A DNA stretch of 64,000 nt from Microvirga lotononidis (GTDB taxonomy: Bacteria; Pseudomonadota; Alphaproteobacteria; Rhizobiales; Beijerinckiaceae). Position 1 is the stretch's first letter. Every line of letters begins with the position of its first letter. The position numbers and the translations under genes were made by a program. Below are positions 47,176 to 56,603 of this stretch, one piece after another. Under the pieces are notes generated by a model, which saw only the letters and a program-made list of their open reading frames with translations, ran no database searches and was not told where the DNA came from. The stretch covers positions 2,802,001-2,866,000 of the forward strand of contig NZ_CP141048.1 of the NCBI RefSeq assembly GCF_034627025.1. Reading direction: 5' to 3'.

Positions 47176-48081
47176 ATGGAACTCAGTTCTCTCGTCACGA
47201 TCTTCGACTCGACCCTGCGTCTCTCGATCCCGCTTCTCGCCGCCTGCCTGGCTGGGCTCTGGTCCGAGCGATCGGGGGTGGTGGATATCGGCCTCGAAGG
47301 CAAGATGCTGGTGGCGGCCTTCGCGGCCGCAGCAGCGGCATACGCCTTCGGGTCGGCCTGGATCGGCCTGATCGCGGGCATTGGCGCGTCGGTGGTCTTC
47401 GGCCTCATCCACGGCTTCGCGTCCATCAGCCAGCGCGGCAACCAGATCGTGTCCGGCGTCGCCATCAACATGCTGGCCGCCGGACTCACCGCCATCGTGG
47501 GCAATGCCTGGTACAATCAGGGCGGACGCACGCCGCCGCTTGAGGGCGCGCAACGCTTCGAGGACGTGATCTTCGGCCATTCGGCGCTCGTCTACGTGGT
47601 GCTGCTCGCCGTGCCGCTCACCTGGTTCGTGCTGGGACGCACCCGTTTCGGCCTCCGCCTGCGCGCCGTGGGCGAGAACCCCGCCGCCGTCGATACGGCG
47701 GGCATTTCCGTCACCGGATTGCGCTACACCGCCGTGATCATTGGAGGTGTGCTCTGCGGCATCGGCGGAACCTATCTCTCCGTGGGGCAATCGGCGGGCT
47801 TTCTGAACAACATGACGGCCGGCAAGGGCTTCATCGCGCTCGCCGCGCTCATCTTCGCCAAGTGGCGGGCATGGCCGGCCCTCGGCGCCTGCATCCTCTT
47901 CGGCCTGCTCGATGCCATCTCCATCCGTCTGCAGGGCATTGCGCTGCCGGGGATCGGCGAGGTGCCAGTCCAGGCCATTCAGGCGCTGCCCTATCTCATG
48001 ACCGTCATCCTGCTCGCAGGCGTCATCGGCAAGGCCATCCCGCCGCGCGCCGCCGGCGTACCCTATGTGAAGGAGCGCTGA
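47176..48081 (+). CDS. Nucleoside ABC transporter permease 2
   Basis: This 301-residue permease starts three bases after the first. It has about eight helices, VVDIGLEGKMLVAAFAAAAA near residue 35 and the ATPase-contact loop LRLRAVGENPAAVDTAGIS. It is the usual second half of BMP-type nucleoside importers. cdd begins two bases after its stop. Confidence 0.93.
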   Translation: MELSSLVTIFDSTLRLSIPLLAACLAGLWSERSGVVDIGLEGKMLVAAFAAAAAAYAFGSAWIGLIAGIGASVVFGLIHGFASISQRGNQIVSGVAINMLAAGLTAIVGNAWYNQGGRTPPLEGAQRFEDVIFGHSALVYVVLLAVPLTWFVLGRTRFGLRLRAVGENPAAVDTAGISVTGLRYTAVIIGGVLCGIGGTYLSVGQSAGFLNNMTAGKGFIALAALIFAKWRAWPALGACILFGLLDAISIRLQGIALPGIGEVPVQAIQALPYLMTVILLAGVIGKAIPPRAAGVPYVKER

Positions 48082-48083
48082 GC

Positions 48084-48488
48084 ATGACATCGCTGGACAC
48101 TCTGTTCGAAGCCGCCAAGGCGATCCAGGCCAAGGCCTACGCCCCGTATTCGCGCTTCAAGGTCGGCGCCGCGATCGCCACGCCCGACGGCAGGATCTTT
48201 GTCGGCTGCAACGTGGAGAACGCCGCTTATCCGGTCGGATCCTGCGCCGAAGCGGGCGCGATCTCGGCCATGATCGCGGCCGGCGAAAGCCGCATCGCGG
48301 CCATCGTCGTGATGGGGGAGGGCGAGCATCTCGTCACCCCCTGCGGCGGCTGCCGCCAGCGCATTCGCGAATTCGCCGCGTCCGACACGCCTATTCACAT
48401 TGCGGGGCCGGAGGGAATCCGGAAGCGCTTCACGCTCGACGCGCTGTTGCCCTTCTCCTTCGGACCGGACAATTTGACGGATCGTTGA
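48084..48488 (+). CDS. cdd: Cytidine deaminase
   Basis: This 134-residue zinc enzyme deaminates cytidine and deoxycytidine to uridine and deoxyuridine. It is the short tetrameric form: the zinc ligands are one Cys in GSCAEAGAIS with catalytic Glu, and two in TPCGGCRQ. The N-terminal substrate motif YAPYSRFKVGAA and CNVENAAYPVG are conserved. In place in the operon it acts just after uptake. Confidence 0.96.
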   Translation: MTSLDTLFEAAKAIQAKAYAPYSRFKVGAAIATPDGRIFVGCNVENAAYPVGSCAEAGAISAMIAAGESRIAAIVVMGEGEHLVTPCGGCRQRIREFAASDTPIHIAGPEGIRKRFTLDALLPFSFGPDNLTDR

Positions 48489-48547
48489 ATTCGATCCGAG
48501 ACCGATTGCGACCATGAAAGGAAGGCCTGCGTTTCGGGCCTGAAACG

Positions 48548-49369
48548 ATGACGATGCAACAGATGATTCAAGAGGCGGCCGCCTTCGTGCGTGCCCGCGG
48601 CTTCGACGGCCATTTCGATGCGGCTTTCGTGCTCGGCACGGGACTCGGCACCCTCGTCGACGAAGTCAGCGATGCGGTGAGCCTGCCTTATGCCGAGATT
48701 CCGCATTTCCCCAAGAGCGGCGTCTCCGGCCATGCGGGCAAGCTCGTCGCCGGCACGCTCGAAGGCAAGCGTGTGCTGCTGTTCCAGGGCCGCGCGCATT
48801 ATTACGAGACGGGCGATGCCGGTGCGATGCGCCTGCCCATTGCTTTCGTGAAGGAACTCGGCATTCCGGTTCTCGTCGCCACCAACGCGGCCGGCTCCGT
48901 GCGTGCGGACATCCGCCCCGGCAGCCTCGTGGCGATCAGCGATCACCTCAATCTCTCGGGTGGAAACCCGCTGCTGCGCGATCACACGGAGGGTCGCTTC
49001 GTCTCGCTCACCAACGCCTATGACGCGGATCTGCGCCAGGTCCTGCAGCGCGCCGCGCAGAAGAGCGGCATCGCGTTGCCCGAAGGCGTTTATGCCTGGC
49101 TGTCCGGCCCCAGCTTCGAGACGCCGGCCGAGATCAGGATGGTGCAGATTCTCGGCGGCGACCTCGTCGGCATGTCCACGGTGCCGGAGGTGATCCTCGC
49201 GCGCTATTACGGCCTGAAGGTCGCTGCCGTTTCGGTCGTCACGAACCTCGCGGCGGGGATCGAAGGCGCTTCGCCCTCGCATCAGGAAACCAAGGATACG
49301 GCGGCCGAAGCGTCGGAGAAGTTCAAACGTCTCATTCGGTCCTTCGTTGCGGAGCTGTCCCATGTCTGA
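48548..49369 (+). CDS. punA: Purine-nucleoside phosphorylase (trimeric type)
   Basis: This 273-residue enzyme phosphorolyses inosine and guanosine to base and (deoxy)ribose-1-phosphate. It is of the trimeric PNP-II type: LGTGLGTLVDEV phosphate loop, HAGKLVAG, FQGRAHYYE, VATNAAGSV, GPSFETPAEIRM and MSTVPEVILARYYGLKVAAVS with base-binding Glu and the later Asn. Its stop overlaps the deoC start by 8 bases. The gene name punA is by family; deoD is used in some annotations. Confidence 0.93.
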   Translation: MTMQQMIQEAAAFVRARGFDGHFDAAFVLGTGLGTLVDEVSDAVSLPYAEIPHFPKSGVSGHAGKLVAGTLEGKRVLLFQGRAHYYETGDAGAMRLPIAFVKELGIPVLVATNAAGSVRADIRPGSLVAISDHLNLSGGNPLLRDHTEGRFVSLTNAYDADLRQVLQRAAQKSGIALPEGVYAWLSGPSFETPAEIRMVQILGGDLVGMSTVPEVILARYYGLKVAAVSVVTNLAAGIEGASPSHQETKDTAAEASEKFKRLIRSFVAELSHV

Positions 49370-50123
49370 TGCTCAAATAGCTGAGCGCGCCCTGCGCAGT
49401 CTCGATCTCACCGATCTCACGGATACCTGCACCGATCAGGCCATCGATGCGCTCTGCAAGAAGGCGCTCGATCCACGCGGGCCGGTGGCGGCCGTGTGCG
49501 TGTGGCCGCAATTCGTGAAGCGGTCCCAGGAGAACCTCCGAGGCTCGCCCGTGCGCATCGCCACGGTGGTGAACTTCCCCGCCGGTGGCGAGGATGTGAG
49601 CCGCGTCACGGACGACACGCAGGAGGCACTCTCCGACGGCGCCAACGAGATCGATCTCGTGCTGCCCTATGAAGCCCTGCGCCGGGGCGATGTTGCCGTA
49701 GCCGCCGAGATGGTGGAGGCCGTGCGTGATCTCGTCGATCAGGGGCGTCTGCTCAAGGTGATCCTCGAAACGGGCGAGCTGAAGGATCCGGCGCTGATCG
49801 AGGCGGCGAGCCGTCTCGCCATCGAGGCGGGCGCGGACTTCATCAAGACCTCGACCGGAAAGACGCCGGTTTCGGCGACGCCTGAAGCGGCGGAGATCAT
49901 GCTCGAGGCCATCAAGGCTTCCGGCAAGCCCGTCGGCCTCAAGCCCTCCGGCGGCATCCGCACGGTGGCCGATGCGAAGATCTATCTCGATCTCGCCGAC
50001 CGTATCATGGGGCCGGGCTGGGCGACGCCGCGGACATTCCGCATCGGCGCGAGCAGCGTCTACGACGCGCTGATCGCCGCCATCGAAGGAAGGGCCGGAA
50101 CGGCGGCCACCGGAACCTACTGA
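49362..50123 (+). CDS. deoC: Deoxyribose-phosphate aldolase
   Basis: This 253-residue class I aldolase splits 2-deoxyribose-5-phosphate into glyceraldehyde-3-phosphate and acetaldehyde. The Schiff-base lysine lies in DFIKTSTGKTP, the proton-relay lysine in GLKPSGGIRT and the substrate Asp in NEIDLVLP. The ATG at 49362 overlaps the end of the phosphorylase gene by 8 bases. deoA follows after one base. Confidence 0.96.
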   Translation: MSDAQIAERALRSLDLTDLTDTCTDQAIDALCKKALDPRGPVAAVCVWPQFVKRSQENLRGSPVRIATVVNFPAGGEDVSRVTDDTQEALSDGANEIDLVLPYEALRRGDVAVAAEMVEAVRDLVDQGRLLKVILETGELKDPALIEAASRLAIEAGADFIKTSTGKTPVSATPEAAEIMLEAIKASGKPVGLKPSGGIRTVADAKIYLDLADRIMGPGWATPRTFRIGASSVYDALIAAIEGRAGTAATGTY

Positions 50124-50124
50124 C

Positions 50125-51447
50125 ATGACGCTTCTTCCGCAGGAAATCATCCGCCACAAGCGCGACGGCGGCACCCTCGATCCCGCGCATATCGAGCACT
50201 TCATCGAAGGCCTCACAGGGGGGCGCGTCACCGAAGGACAGGCGGCGTCCTTCGCCATGGCCATCTTCTTCCGGGGCCTCTCCGTGCCGGAGCGCGTGGC
50301 GCTCACCCGTGCGATGATGAATTCCGGCACCGTGCTCACCTGGGATCTGCCGGGGCCGGTGCTCGACAAGCATTCGACCGGCGGCGTGGGTGATACGGTC
50401 AGCCTCGCGCTCGGTCCCGCGGTCGCGGCCTGCGGCGGATACGTGCCGATGATTTCAGGACGCGGGCTCGGCCATACGGGCGGCACGCTCGACAAGTTCG
50501 ATTCGATTCCCGGCTATGTGACGCAGCCCGATATCGACACGTTCCGGCGTGTCACGCGGGAGGTCGGTTGCGCCATCATCGGCCAGACCGCCGATCTCGC
50601 GCCGGCCGACAAGCGCCTCTACGCCATCCGCGACGTGACGGCGACGGTGGAATCCATCGACCTCATCACCGCGTCCATTCTTTCGAAGAAGCTGGCCGCA
50701 GGCCTGCAGGGCCTCGTGATGGACGTGAAATTCGGCTCCGGCGCCTTCATGGACAATGCCGGCGATGCGCGAAAGCTCGCCGAGAGCCTTGTGCTCGTCG
50801 CCAACGGTGCCGGCCTGCCCACGAGCGCGCTTCTCACCGACATGAACGAGTCGCTCGCCTCCGCCGCCGGCAACGCGGTCGAGATGATCTATGCGGTCGA
50901 GTACCTGACGGGACGCCGCCGCGAGGAGCGCTTCCACACGGTGACGGTGGAGCTTTCCGCCGAGATGCTGCTGCTCGGCAAGCTCGCCGCGAGCATCGAG
51001 GACGCGCGCGAAAAAATCGAACATGCGATTGCATCCGGCAAGGCGGCCGAGGTTTTTCAGCGCATGGTCACGGCGCTGGGCGGTCCCGCCGATTTTCTGG
51101 AAAAGCACAGAACTCACCTGCAGGCAGCACCTGTCGTTCGTGCCGTTCACGCCGAACGAACGGGCATTGTGCAGAAAGTCGCCGCGCGGGCGATCGGCGT
51201 CGCCGTCGTCGCACTCGGCGGCGGCCGCACGCGGCCGCAGGACCCGATCGATCATGCGGTCGGACTGACGGAACTCGCGGCCATCGGCGAGACCGTCGAT
51301 GCCTCGCGTCCGCTCGCCATCGTGCATGCGCGCAGCGAGGCGGCCGCCGAGGCGGCGGCCCGCGCCGTTCGCGCCGCCTACACCATCGGCGACGGCAAGG
51401 CCGCTCCCGGCCCCGCCATCCTGGAGCGGATCGGAGCGACCGCATGA
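50125..51447 (+). CDS. deoA: Thymidine phosphorylase
   Basis: This 440-residue enzyme, the same length as E. coli DeoA, converts thymidine and deoxyuridine plus phosphate to base and deoxyribose-1-phosphate. It shows the phosphate motif DKHSTGGVGDTVSL and ISGRGLGHTGGTLDKFDSIPG, plus KKLAAGLQGLVMDVKFGSGAF. It releases uracil that can enter the URC genes encoded further along the window. The stop overlaps the next gene by 4 bases. Confidence 0.97.
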   Translation: MTLLPQEIIRHKRDGGTLDPAHIEHFIEGLTGGRVTEGQAASFAMAIFFRGLSVPERVALTRAMMNSGTVLTWDLPGPVLDKHSTGGVGDTVSLALGPAVAACGGYVPMISGRGLGHTGGTLDKFDSIPGYVTQPDIDTFRRVTREVGCAIIGQTADLAPADKRLYAIRDVTATVESIDLITASILSKKLAAGLQGLVMDVKFGSGAFMDNAGDARKLAESLVLVANGAGLPTSALLTDMNESLASAAGNAVEMIYAVEYLTGRRREERFHTVTVELSAEMLLLGKLAASIEDAREKIEHAIASGKAAEVFQRMVTALGGPADFLEKHRTHLQAAPVVRAVHAERTGIVQKVAARAIGVAVVALGGGRTRPQDPIDHAVGLTELAAIGETVDASRPLAIVHARSEAAAEAAARAVRAAYTIGDGKAAPGPAILERIGATA

Positions 51448-52385
51448 GCCTTCTCGTTGCCGTCACCTGGGAGACGCAGCCCTGGGTCGAGCGTTTCACC
51501 CGCCATCTGCCTGATCGTGACATCGTCGTGCTGGGCGAGGATTTCGACAGGGACGCCGTTCGCTACGTGGCGACCTGGGGGCCGAAGCCAGGAAGCCTGT
51601 CCGGCCTACCCAATCTCGAGGCGATCTTCTCGCTCGGCGCAGGCGTCGATCATCTCATGAGCTATCCGGACCTGCCTGACGTGCCCATCGTGCGCGTGGC
51701 GCAGGACGATCTCACTCATCGCATGAGCGAGTACATGGTGCTGCACTGCCTCATGTACCTGCGCGAGCAGCGCCGTTTCGACGAGGACCAGAAGGCCAAG
51801 CGCTGGAACCCCGATCGCGCTCCTCCGATCGCCGGAGACGTGCGCGTCGGCATCATGGGCTTCGGCGTGCTCGGTCAGGATGCGGCGCGCAAGCTGAAGG
51901 TGATGGGCTTCGACGTGGCCGGCTGGAGCCGCATGCCGAAATCCGTCGAGGGCTTCGAGGTCTATGCGGGCGACGAGGGGCTGGCGCCTTTCCTCGGCCG
52001 CACCGACATTCTCATCGCTCTCATGCCCCTCACGCCGGAGACGAAAGGCATCCTCAACCGCTCCCTGTTCGGGAAGCTCGCGCGCGACGGCAGGCTCGGC
52101 GGACCGGTCCTGATCAATGCAGGGCGCGGCAAGCTGCAGGTGGAATCCGACATTCTCGCCTGTCTCGACGACGGAACCCTGATGGCCGCCACGCTCGACG
52201 TGTTCGAGACCGAGCCCCTGCCGGAGAACTCCCCTCTCTGGACGCACCCGCGCGTGACGATCACGCCGCACAACTCGGCGACGAGTGAGCCTGAAGCGAC
52301 GGCGCGCTACATCGCGCAGCAGATCCGCCGCCATGAGGCCGGTGAGGCGTTCGAGAACGTGGTGGACAGGAAGCGCGGTTATTGA
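51444..52385 (+). CDS. ghrA: D-2-hydroxyacid dehydrogenase, glyoxylate/hydroxypyruvate reductase A-like
   Basis: This 313-residue NAD(P)-dependent enzyme has the Rossmann motif GIMGFGVLGQDAARKL, the catalytic Arg in INAGRGKLQ, Glu in VFETEPLP and His in ITPHNSATSEP. It matches GhrA-type enzymes that reduce glyoxylate and hydroxypyruvate. It is the last gene of the nucleoside operon (4-bp overlap with deoA), so in this context it may handle 2- or 3-carbon aldehyde or keto products; the real substrate is not known. Confidence 0.9.
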   Translation: MSLLVAVTWETQPWVERFTRHLPDRDIVVLGEDFDRDAVRYVATWGPKPGSLSGLPNLEAIFSLGAGVDHLMSYPDLPDVPIVRVAQDDLTHRMSEYMVLHCLMYLREQRRFDEDQKAKRWNPDRAPPIAGDVRVGIMGFGVLGQDAARKLKVMGFDVAGWSRMPKSVEGFEVYAGDEGLAPFLGRTDILIALMPLTPETKGILNRSLFGKLARDGRLGGPVLINAGRGKLQVESDILACLDDGTLMAATLDVFETEPLPENSPLWTHPRVTITPHNSATSEPEATARYIAQQIRRHEAGEAFENVVDRKRGY

Positions 52386-52404
52386 GGGGCATCGTTCGGT
52401 TTTT

Positions 52405-52595
52405 GGTCATCCCGGACGAAGCGCAGTGAAGATCCGGGAGCATCTAAAGGATGTCATCCCCGGCGAGCAAAGCGAGGGAAGGGGATCCATAGCGTTGCGC
52501 CTGATCGTGGATTCCCTTCCCCTCCGCTGACGCTTCGGCCGGGAATGACACCTTCTCACGTCATCACCGGCACAAGCCCGGCCATGACAGTTGCG
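52405..52595. repeat. REP-like palindromic intergenic cluster
   Basis: A palindrome with TCCCGGA arms at 52410-52416 and 52433-52439 is followed by a long imperfect inverted repeat about 52453-52552. A third short element with ACCGGCACAAG lies near 52565. The same motifs occur at 41885-42017. It lies between the convergent ghrA and NlpC/P60 genes. Confidence 0.6.
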
Positions 52596-53447
52596 TCACA
52601 CTAACCGCTTGATCAAACTGATCGGCCCATAACTCGTCCTGCGGATGCGCTCCTCGGCGGCCGACAGCGGCTCCATCATCACGGTCATGCTGTGGCCGGT
52701 GGCATGGATGAAGTTCGTCTCGTCCATCATCAGGCCCACATGGCCCTTCCAGAACACGAGATCGCCGCGCCGCAGGCCGCTGAGATCCGGATTCACCTCG
52801 ATGGAAGACCCAAGCTCGCGCTCCTGCATGTCGCTGTCGCGCGGGGCCTTGATGCCGGCGGCCGTCAAGACGGTCTGTGCGAGCCCCGAACAGTCGATGC
52901 CGAGGCTCGTCTTGCCGCCCCAGAGATAAGGCGTGTGCAGGAATCGCTCGGCGACGCCCACGTAATCCGTCTCGAAGACATCGAGACCGCTCAGGTGCGC
53001 GGCGAAGACCCAGCCGCCGGTGGCGAGGCGCGCGTAGTCCCCTTCGGTTCCCGTGACGGCCACTTTCGAGTTGAGCGTCAGGTAATCCTGGAAGGGCAGC
53101 TTCAGGTTGGGTCCCGGATAGACGAAGGTGCGGACGGCGCGGACCTTGTGGGTCGGCTCCGGTCCGGGCTCGCCGAGAGCGGCACTCGGCAGATAGCCCA
53201 CATAGCCGTCATGGTGAAGCTGCACCCAGGCCCAGCCCTCGTGCTCGTCGTAGACGGTCACGCTTTCCCCAAAGATCGCCTGCGTGTCCACCGGCGCCTC
53301 GCGGGACGGGTGGCGGTGCAGCGGCGAGAAGGTCGCGATCACGCGCCTGACCATGCCGGCCGTGAAGCGCTCGGCGGTCACCTGTCCGCGCAGGCGCTCG
53401 TCGGCGAGATCGTCACGGAAGGGCGTGATACGGCGGTCGAAACTCAT
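52596..53447 (-). CDS. NlpC/P60 family peptidoglycan hydrolase with SH3 domains
   Basis: This 283-residue protein cleaves peptide links in peptidoglycan or muropeptides. Residues about 45-150 look like bacterial SH3-type modules (VYDEHEGWAWVQLHHDGYVGYLP). The C-terminal NlpC/P60 domain has the catalytic Cys in LGIDCSGLAQTVL, the His in KGHVGLMMDE and the third residue, His, in FIHATGHSM. No signal peptide is visible, which fits a cytoplasmic recycling enzyme of the YkfC type, next to an aminopeptidase gene 63 bp upstream on the same strand. Confidence 0.9.
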   Translation of the reverse strand: MSFDRRITPFRDDLADERLRGQVTAERFTAGMVRRVIATFSPLHRHPSREAPVDTQAIFGESVTVYDEHEGWAWVQLHHDGYVGYLPSAALGEPGPEPTHKVRAVRTFVYPGPNLKLPFQDYLTLNSKVAVTGTEGDYARLATGGWVFAAHLSGLDVFETDYVGVAERFLHTPYLWGGKTSLGIDCSGLAQTVLTAAGIKAPRDSDMQERELGSSIEVNPDLSGLRRGDLVFWKGHVGLMMDETNFIHATGHSMTVMMEPLSAAEERIRRTSYGPISLIKRLV

Positions 53448-53510
53448 CGGGGCAGCTCCTGGACGGTTACGGCGTTCTTCTAAACGCGTGGATGCTACGA
53501 TGCTACGAGT

Positions 53511-54893
53511 TTAGGACCCGTAGCGCTCCTTCAGGAGGGCGAACATGGCGCGCGCCGCCTGGACCTCGCCGCCCTCCGGCCGCGCCGGCTTGGTGGAGCT
53601 GTTCCAGGCGAAGATGTCGAAATGCACGTACGCCTTGGCGGCCGCCACGAAGCGGCGCAGGAACAGCGCCGCGGTGATCGAGCCGCCCATCGGCCCACCG
53701 GTGTTGTTCATGTCGGCGAATTTGGAATCGAGCTGGCTCTGGTAGGGCGTCCAGAGCGGCATGCGCCAGACGGGGTCGTTCACGCTTGAGCCATGGCGGG
53801 CGATGTCGGCGGCGAGCGCATCGTCGTCGGTATAGAAGGGCGGCAGCTCGGGGCCGAGCGCCACGCGGGCCGCGCCCGTCAGCGTCGCGAAATCGACGAG
53901 CAGATCCGGGCTCTCCTCGTCCGCCAGCGCCAGGGCATCGGCCAGGATGAGCCGACCCTCCGCATCCGTGTTGCCGATCTCGACGCTGATGCCCTTGCGG
54001 CTCGCAAGAATGTCGCCGGGCCGGAAGGCATTGCTGGAAATGGAATTCTCGACGGCGGGGATCAGCACGCGCAGGCGCACGGGGAGCTTGGCGTCCATGA
54101 TCATCGAGGCGAGCGCGAGAGTCGCGGCCGCGCCGCCCATGTCCTTGCGCATGAGCAGCATGGACGAGGCAGGCTTGATGTCGAGGCCGCCCGTGTCAAA
54201 AGCGACGCCCTTGCCGACGAGCGTGACGCACGGCGCATCCGCCTTGCCCCAGGTGAAGTCGATCAGACGCGGCGGAATGGCCGACGCGCGCCCGACCGCA
54301 TGGATCATCGGAAAGTTCTGCTTCAGCAGATCGTCGCCGACGATGCTGGTGAAGGAAGCGCCGTGATTCTCCGCGAGCCGGCGCGCCGCCGCCTCGATTC
54401 CGTCGGGACCGAGATCGCTGGTCGGCGTGTTGACGAGGTCGCGGCTCGTCACGACCGCGTTCGCAATGTGCGAGACTTCCTCGGCATCGACATCCTTCGG
54501 CGTCACGAGGCGCACGGATTTCTCGCTTCGCTTGCGGTAGCGGCCGAAGCTGTAGCTGCCGAGAAGCCAGGCAAGGGTGGCGAGTGCCGGGTTCGGCGCA
54601 TCCGTCTCGAAGCGGTAGACGCCGTCCGGCAGGAGCGTCGGAAGCTTGCCGACGAGAAATGGATCGTTGTGCCTGGCATCGGCGCCGTTGAGTCCGAAGA
54701 CGACGCCCATGAGGCCGCCATCGGCACCCGGCAGCAGGCAATGGCTTCCGGCCTTGCCTTCGAAGCCCTGGGCTTTCGCGAAGCCCTGAGCAAGTTGCGG
54801 GAGCTGCCCTGCAACGTCCGGCCAGGTCTGCTCGGTCACGAGCCAGACCGGCTTCGAGGCATCTTTCGCTGAGGCAAGGAGAGGATGGGGCAT
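53511..54893 (-). CDS. M17 family leucyl aminopeptidase
   Basis: This 460-residue dizinc aminopeptidase has the catalytic segments VGKGVAFDTGGLDIKP and NTDAEGRLILADALALAD, which hold the zinc ligands and catalytic Lys/Arg. It is shorter than E. coli PepA (503) because the N-terminal domain is reduced, matching the PepB-like alphaproteobacterial group. The start at 54893 (MPHPLLASAKD) is preferred over upstream alternatives. It probably works with the adjacent NlpC/P60 enzyme in peptide recycling, which is an inference. Confidence 0.92.
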   Translation of the reverse strand: MPHPLLASAKDASKPVWLVTEQTWPDVAGQLPQLAQGFAKAQGFEGKAGSHCLLPGADGGLMGVVFGLNGADARHNDPFLVGKLPTLLPDGVYRFETDAPNPALATLAWLLGSYSFGRYRKRSEKSVRLVTPKDVDAEEVSHIANAVVTSRDLVNTPTSDLGPDGIEAAARRLAENHGASFTSIVGDDLLKQNFPMIHAVGRASAIPPRLIDFTWGKADAPCVTLVGKGVAFDTGGLDIKPASSMLLMRKDMGGAAATLALASMIMDAKLPVRLRVLIPAVENSISSNAFRPGDILASRKGISVEIGNTDAEGRLILADALALADEESPDLLVDFATLTGAARVALGPELPPFYTDDDALAADIARHGSSVNDPVWRMPLWTPYQSQLDSKFADMNNTGGPMGGSITAALFLRRFVAAAKAYVHFDIFAWNSSTKPARPEGGEVQAARAMFALLKERYGS

Positions 54894-54953
54894 CGGCTTT
54901 GACCTAACGATGGAAGAATTGGAAGACATTTTGATCGGGTGAAGTCATGCCCA

Positions 54954-55862
54954 TCACCCGATGGCATGCTCGCGCACGATGCGCGCGAGACCTGCGATCA
55001 GGGCCTGCTGCATGTCCTTCGTCTCTGCCTTGATGCCGTGGCGCTCGAGAGCGTGGATGTAGAGTTCCGCGCGCTCCGGTGCGGCCAGGATGGTGACGGA
55101 AGAAGGGCGGCCGAATTGCGACAGCGCGCCGTTGATCTCGTCTCCGGTCAGCAGACCGGAGAGGTAAGGTGCGAGAAGATTGCTGTTCATGCGGCCCGAA
55201 ACCACGGATGCGCGGGCGCTGAACAGGAGATGCAGCAGGCCGACCCTGTTCTCGCCGCTGTTGCGCTGTGCCGCATCGAGTCCGAGATCGAAACCCTTCG
55301 GGTCTTCCGGTTCGGTGGCCGGGCGGCCGATCATGGAATGCTCGCGCAAGAGCGCGTACATCTCGCCGGTCATGTAGGTGGCGAAGCGCTCGATGCGCCC
55401 GTTCCTCATCTCGATCCATTTCGGATGCGTGCCGGCCGAGCAGATCAACCCGTTCTCGATGCCGGCGCCGAGAACCAGCGTCTCCTCGCCGCGCATCACG
55501 TCGGCGGCGCCGGGAGCAGGCTCGCAGAACAGGCCGGGGATGATGTAACCCTGGCGGCCGTTCTCCAGATCCACCGGCGCGAGCGCCCGGGCGATCTCGG
55601 CGGGGCCTGCAGGACAGGCCGCGTAGGGCGCCTCGACCCATCCTTCGCGGCTTCCCACCATGCCGACGAGCAGAACGGGAGCATCCGGCTCCGCCTTCAG
55701 CCAACGGCCGCATTGGCTCAAGAAAACATCGCGATGCTGGCCGCGTCGGAGGGACGACACGCCCTCATCCGACGAGACCTGATCGATAATGGTCTCGTTC
55801 TCGATGAGATAGCCACGAAAGCGGGTCGTTCCCCAATCGGCGACGATGAAGCGCAAAGCCAA
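54954..55862 (-). CDS. 2-dehydro-3-deoxygalactonokinase-like protein (DgoK)
   Basis: This 302-residue sugar-acid kinase of the DgoK family has the N-terminal phosphate motif IVADWGTTRFRGYLIE and CSAGTHPKWIEM, typical of the fold. It would phosphorylate 2-dehydro-3-deoxygalactonate in galactonate catabolism. A TTG start at 55862 after AGGGA places the ADWGTT motif at residue 7, as in relatives, and avoids overlap with upp; the ATG at 55904 overlaps upp by 32 bases. No other galactonate genes are nearby, so it is an isolated gene. Confidence 0.85.
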   Translation of the reverse strand: MALRFIVADWGTTRFRGYLIENETIIDQVSSDEGVSSLRRGQHRDVFLSQCGRWLKAEPDAPVLLVGMVGSREGWVEAPYAACPAGPAEIARALAPVDLENGRQGYIIPGLFCEPAPGAADVMRGEETLVLGAGIENGLICSAGTHPKWIEMRNGRIERFATYMTGEMYALLREHSMIGRPATEPEDPKGFDLGLDAAQRNSGENRVGLLHLLFSARASVVSGRMNSNLLAPYLSGLLTGDEINGALSQFGRPSSVTILAAPERAELYIHALERHGIKAETKDMQQALIAGLARIVREHAIG

Positions 55863-55872
55863 TGATCCCTGA

Positions 55873-56502
55873 TTAACGGGTTCCGTACATCCGGTCGCCG
55901 GCATCGCCCAGCCCCGGCACGATATAGCCGTGGTCGTTGAGGCGCTCGTCGATGGACGCGGTCCAGATATGCACGTCGGGATGCGCGCCGCGCAGCTTCT
56001 CGATGCCCTCGGGGGCGGCGAGCAGGCAGACGAAGCGCAGGTCCTTGGCGCCGCGCTCCTTCAGTCGGTCGATGGCCGCGACGGCCGAGTTCGCGGTGGC
56101 GAGCATCGGGTCGAGCACCAGCACCATGCGGTCGGCGAGATCGGACGGGGCCTTGAAATAATATTCGACCGCCTGGAGCGATTCCGGATCGCGGTAGAGG
56201 CCGATATGGGCGACGCGGGCGGCGGGGACCAGGGTGAGCATGCCGTCGAGAAAGCCGACGCCCGCGCGCAGGATCGGAGCGAAGACGAGCTTCTTGCCGG
56301 CGATCTGCGCACCTTCCATCTTGGTCATCGGAGTCTCGATCTCGATGCGCTCCATGGGCAGGTCGCGTGTGACCTCGTAGCAGAGCAGCATGCCGATCTC
56401 GTTGAGGAGCTGGCGGAAGCCCTTCGTCGAACGCTCCTTGTCCCGCATCAGGGTCAGCTTGTGCTGAACCAGCGGATGATCGACCACGGTGACGCCCTGC
56501 AT
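55873..56502 (-). CDS. upp: Uracil phosphoribosyltransferase
   Basis: This 209-residue enzyme makes UMP from uracil and PRPP. AGAGGAA lies 6 bases upstream of the ATG at 56502, giving the length of E. coli Upp (208). Motifs are [14 protein letters not shown], the PRPP loop [12 protein letters not shown] and the uracil-binding [14 protein letters not shown] at the C-terminus. It lies directly after URC4 and URC1 homologues on the same strand, matching the URC uracil-catabolism set, where uracil phosphoribosyltransferase is the first enzyme (URC6). Confidence 0.95.
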   Translation of the reverse strand: MQGVTVVDHPLVQHKLTLMRDKERSTKGFRQLLNEIGMLLCYEVTRDLPMERIEIETPMTKMEGAQIAGKKLVFAPILRAGVGFLDGMLTLVPAARVAHIGLYRDPESLQAVEYYFKAPSDLADRMVLVLDPMLATANSAVAAIDRLKERGAKDLRFVCLLAAPEGIEKLRGAHPDVHIWTASIDERLNDHGYIVPGLGDAGDRMYGTR

Positions 56503-56603
56503 GTTCTTTTCCTCTTTGATCGTCGTATGCTGATTCATCTAAACCATCGGAGCGGAATGCGAAGCCATCCGATGCTTCAAGGTTCTCTTCTGCGTTCGAT
56601 GCA

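Noticed and set aside
46063..48090. 675-codon minus-strand frame opposite the nucleoside permeases
   Set aside because: Composition is typical of antisense to hydrophobic genes; the plus-strand permeases are certain.
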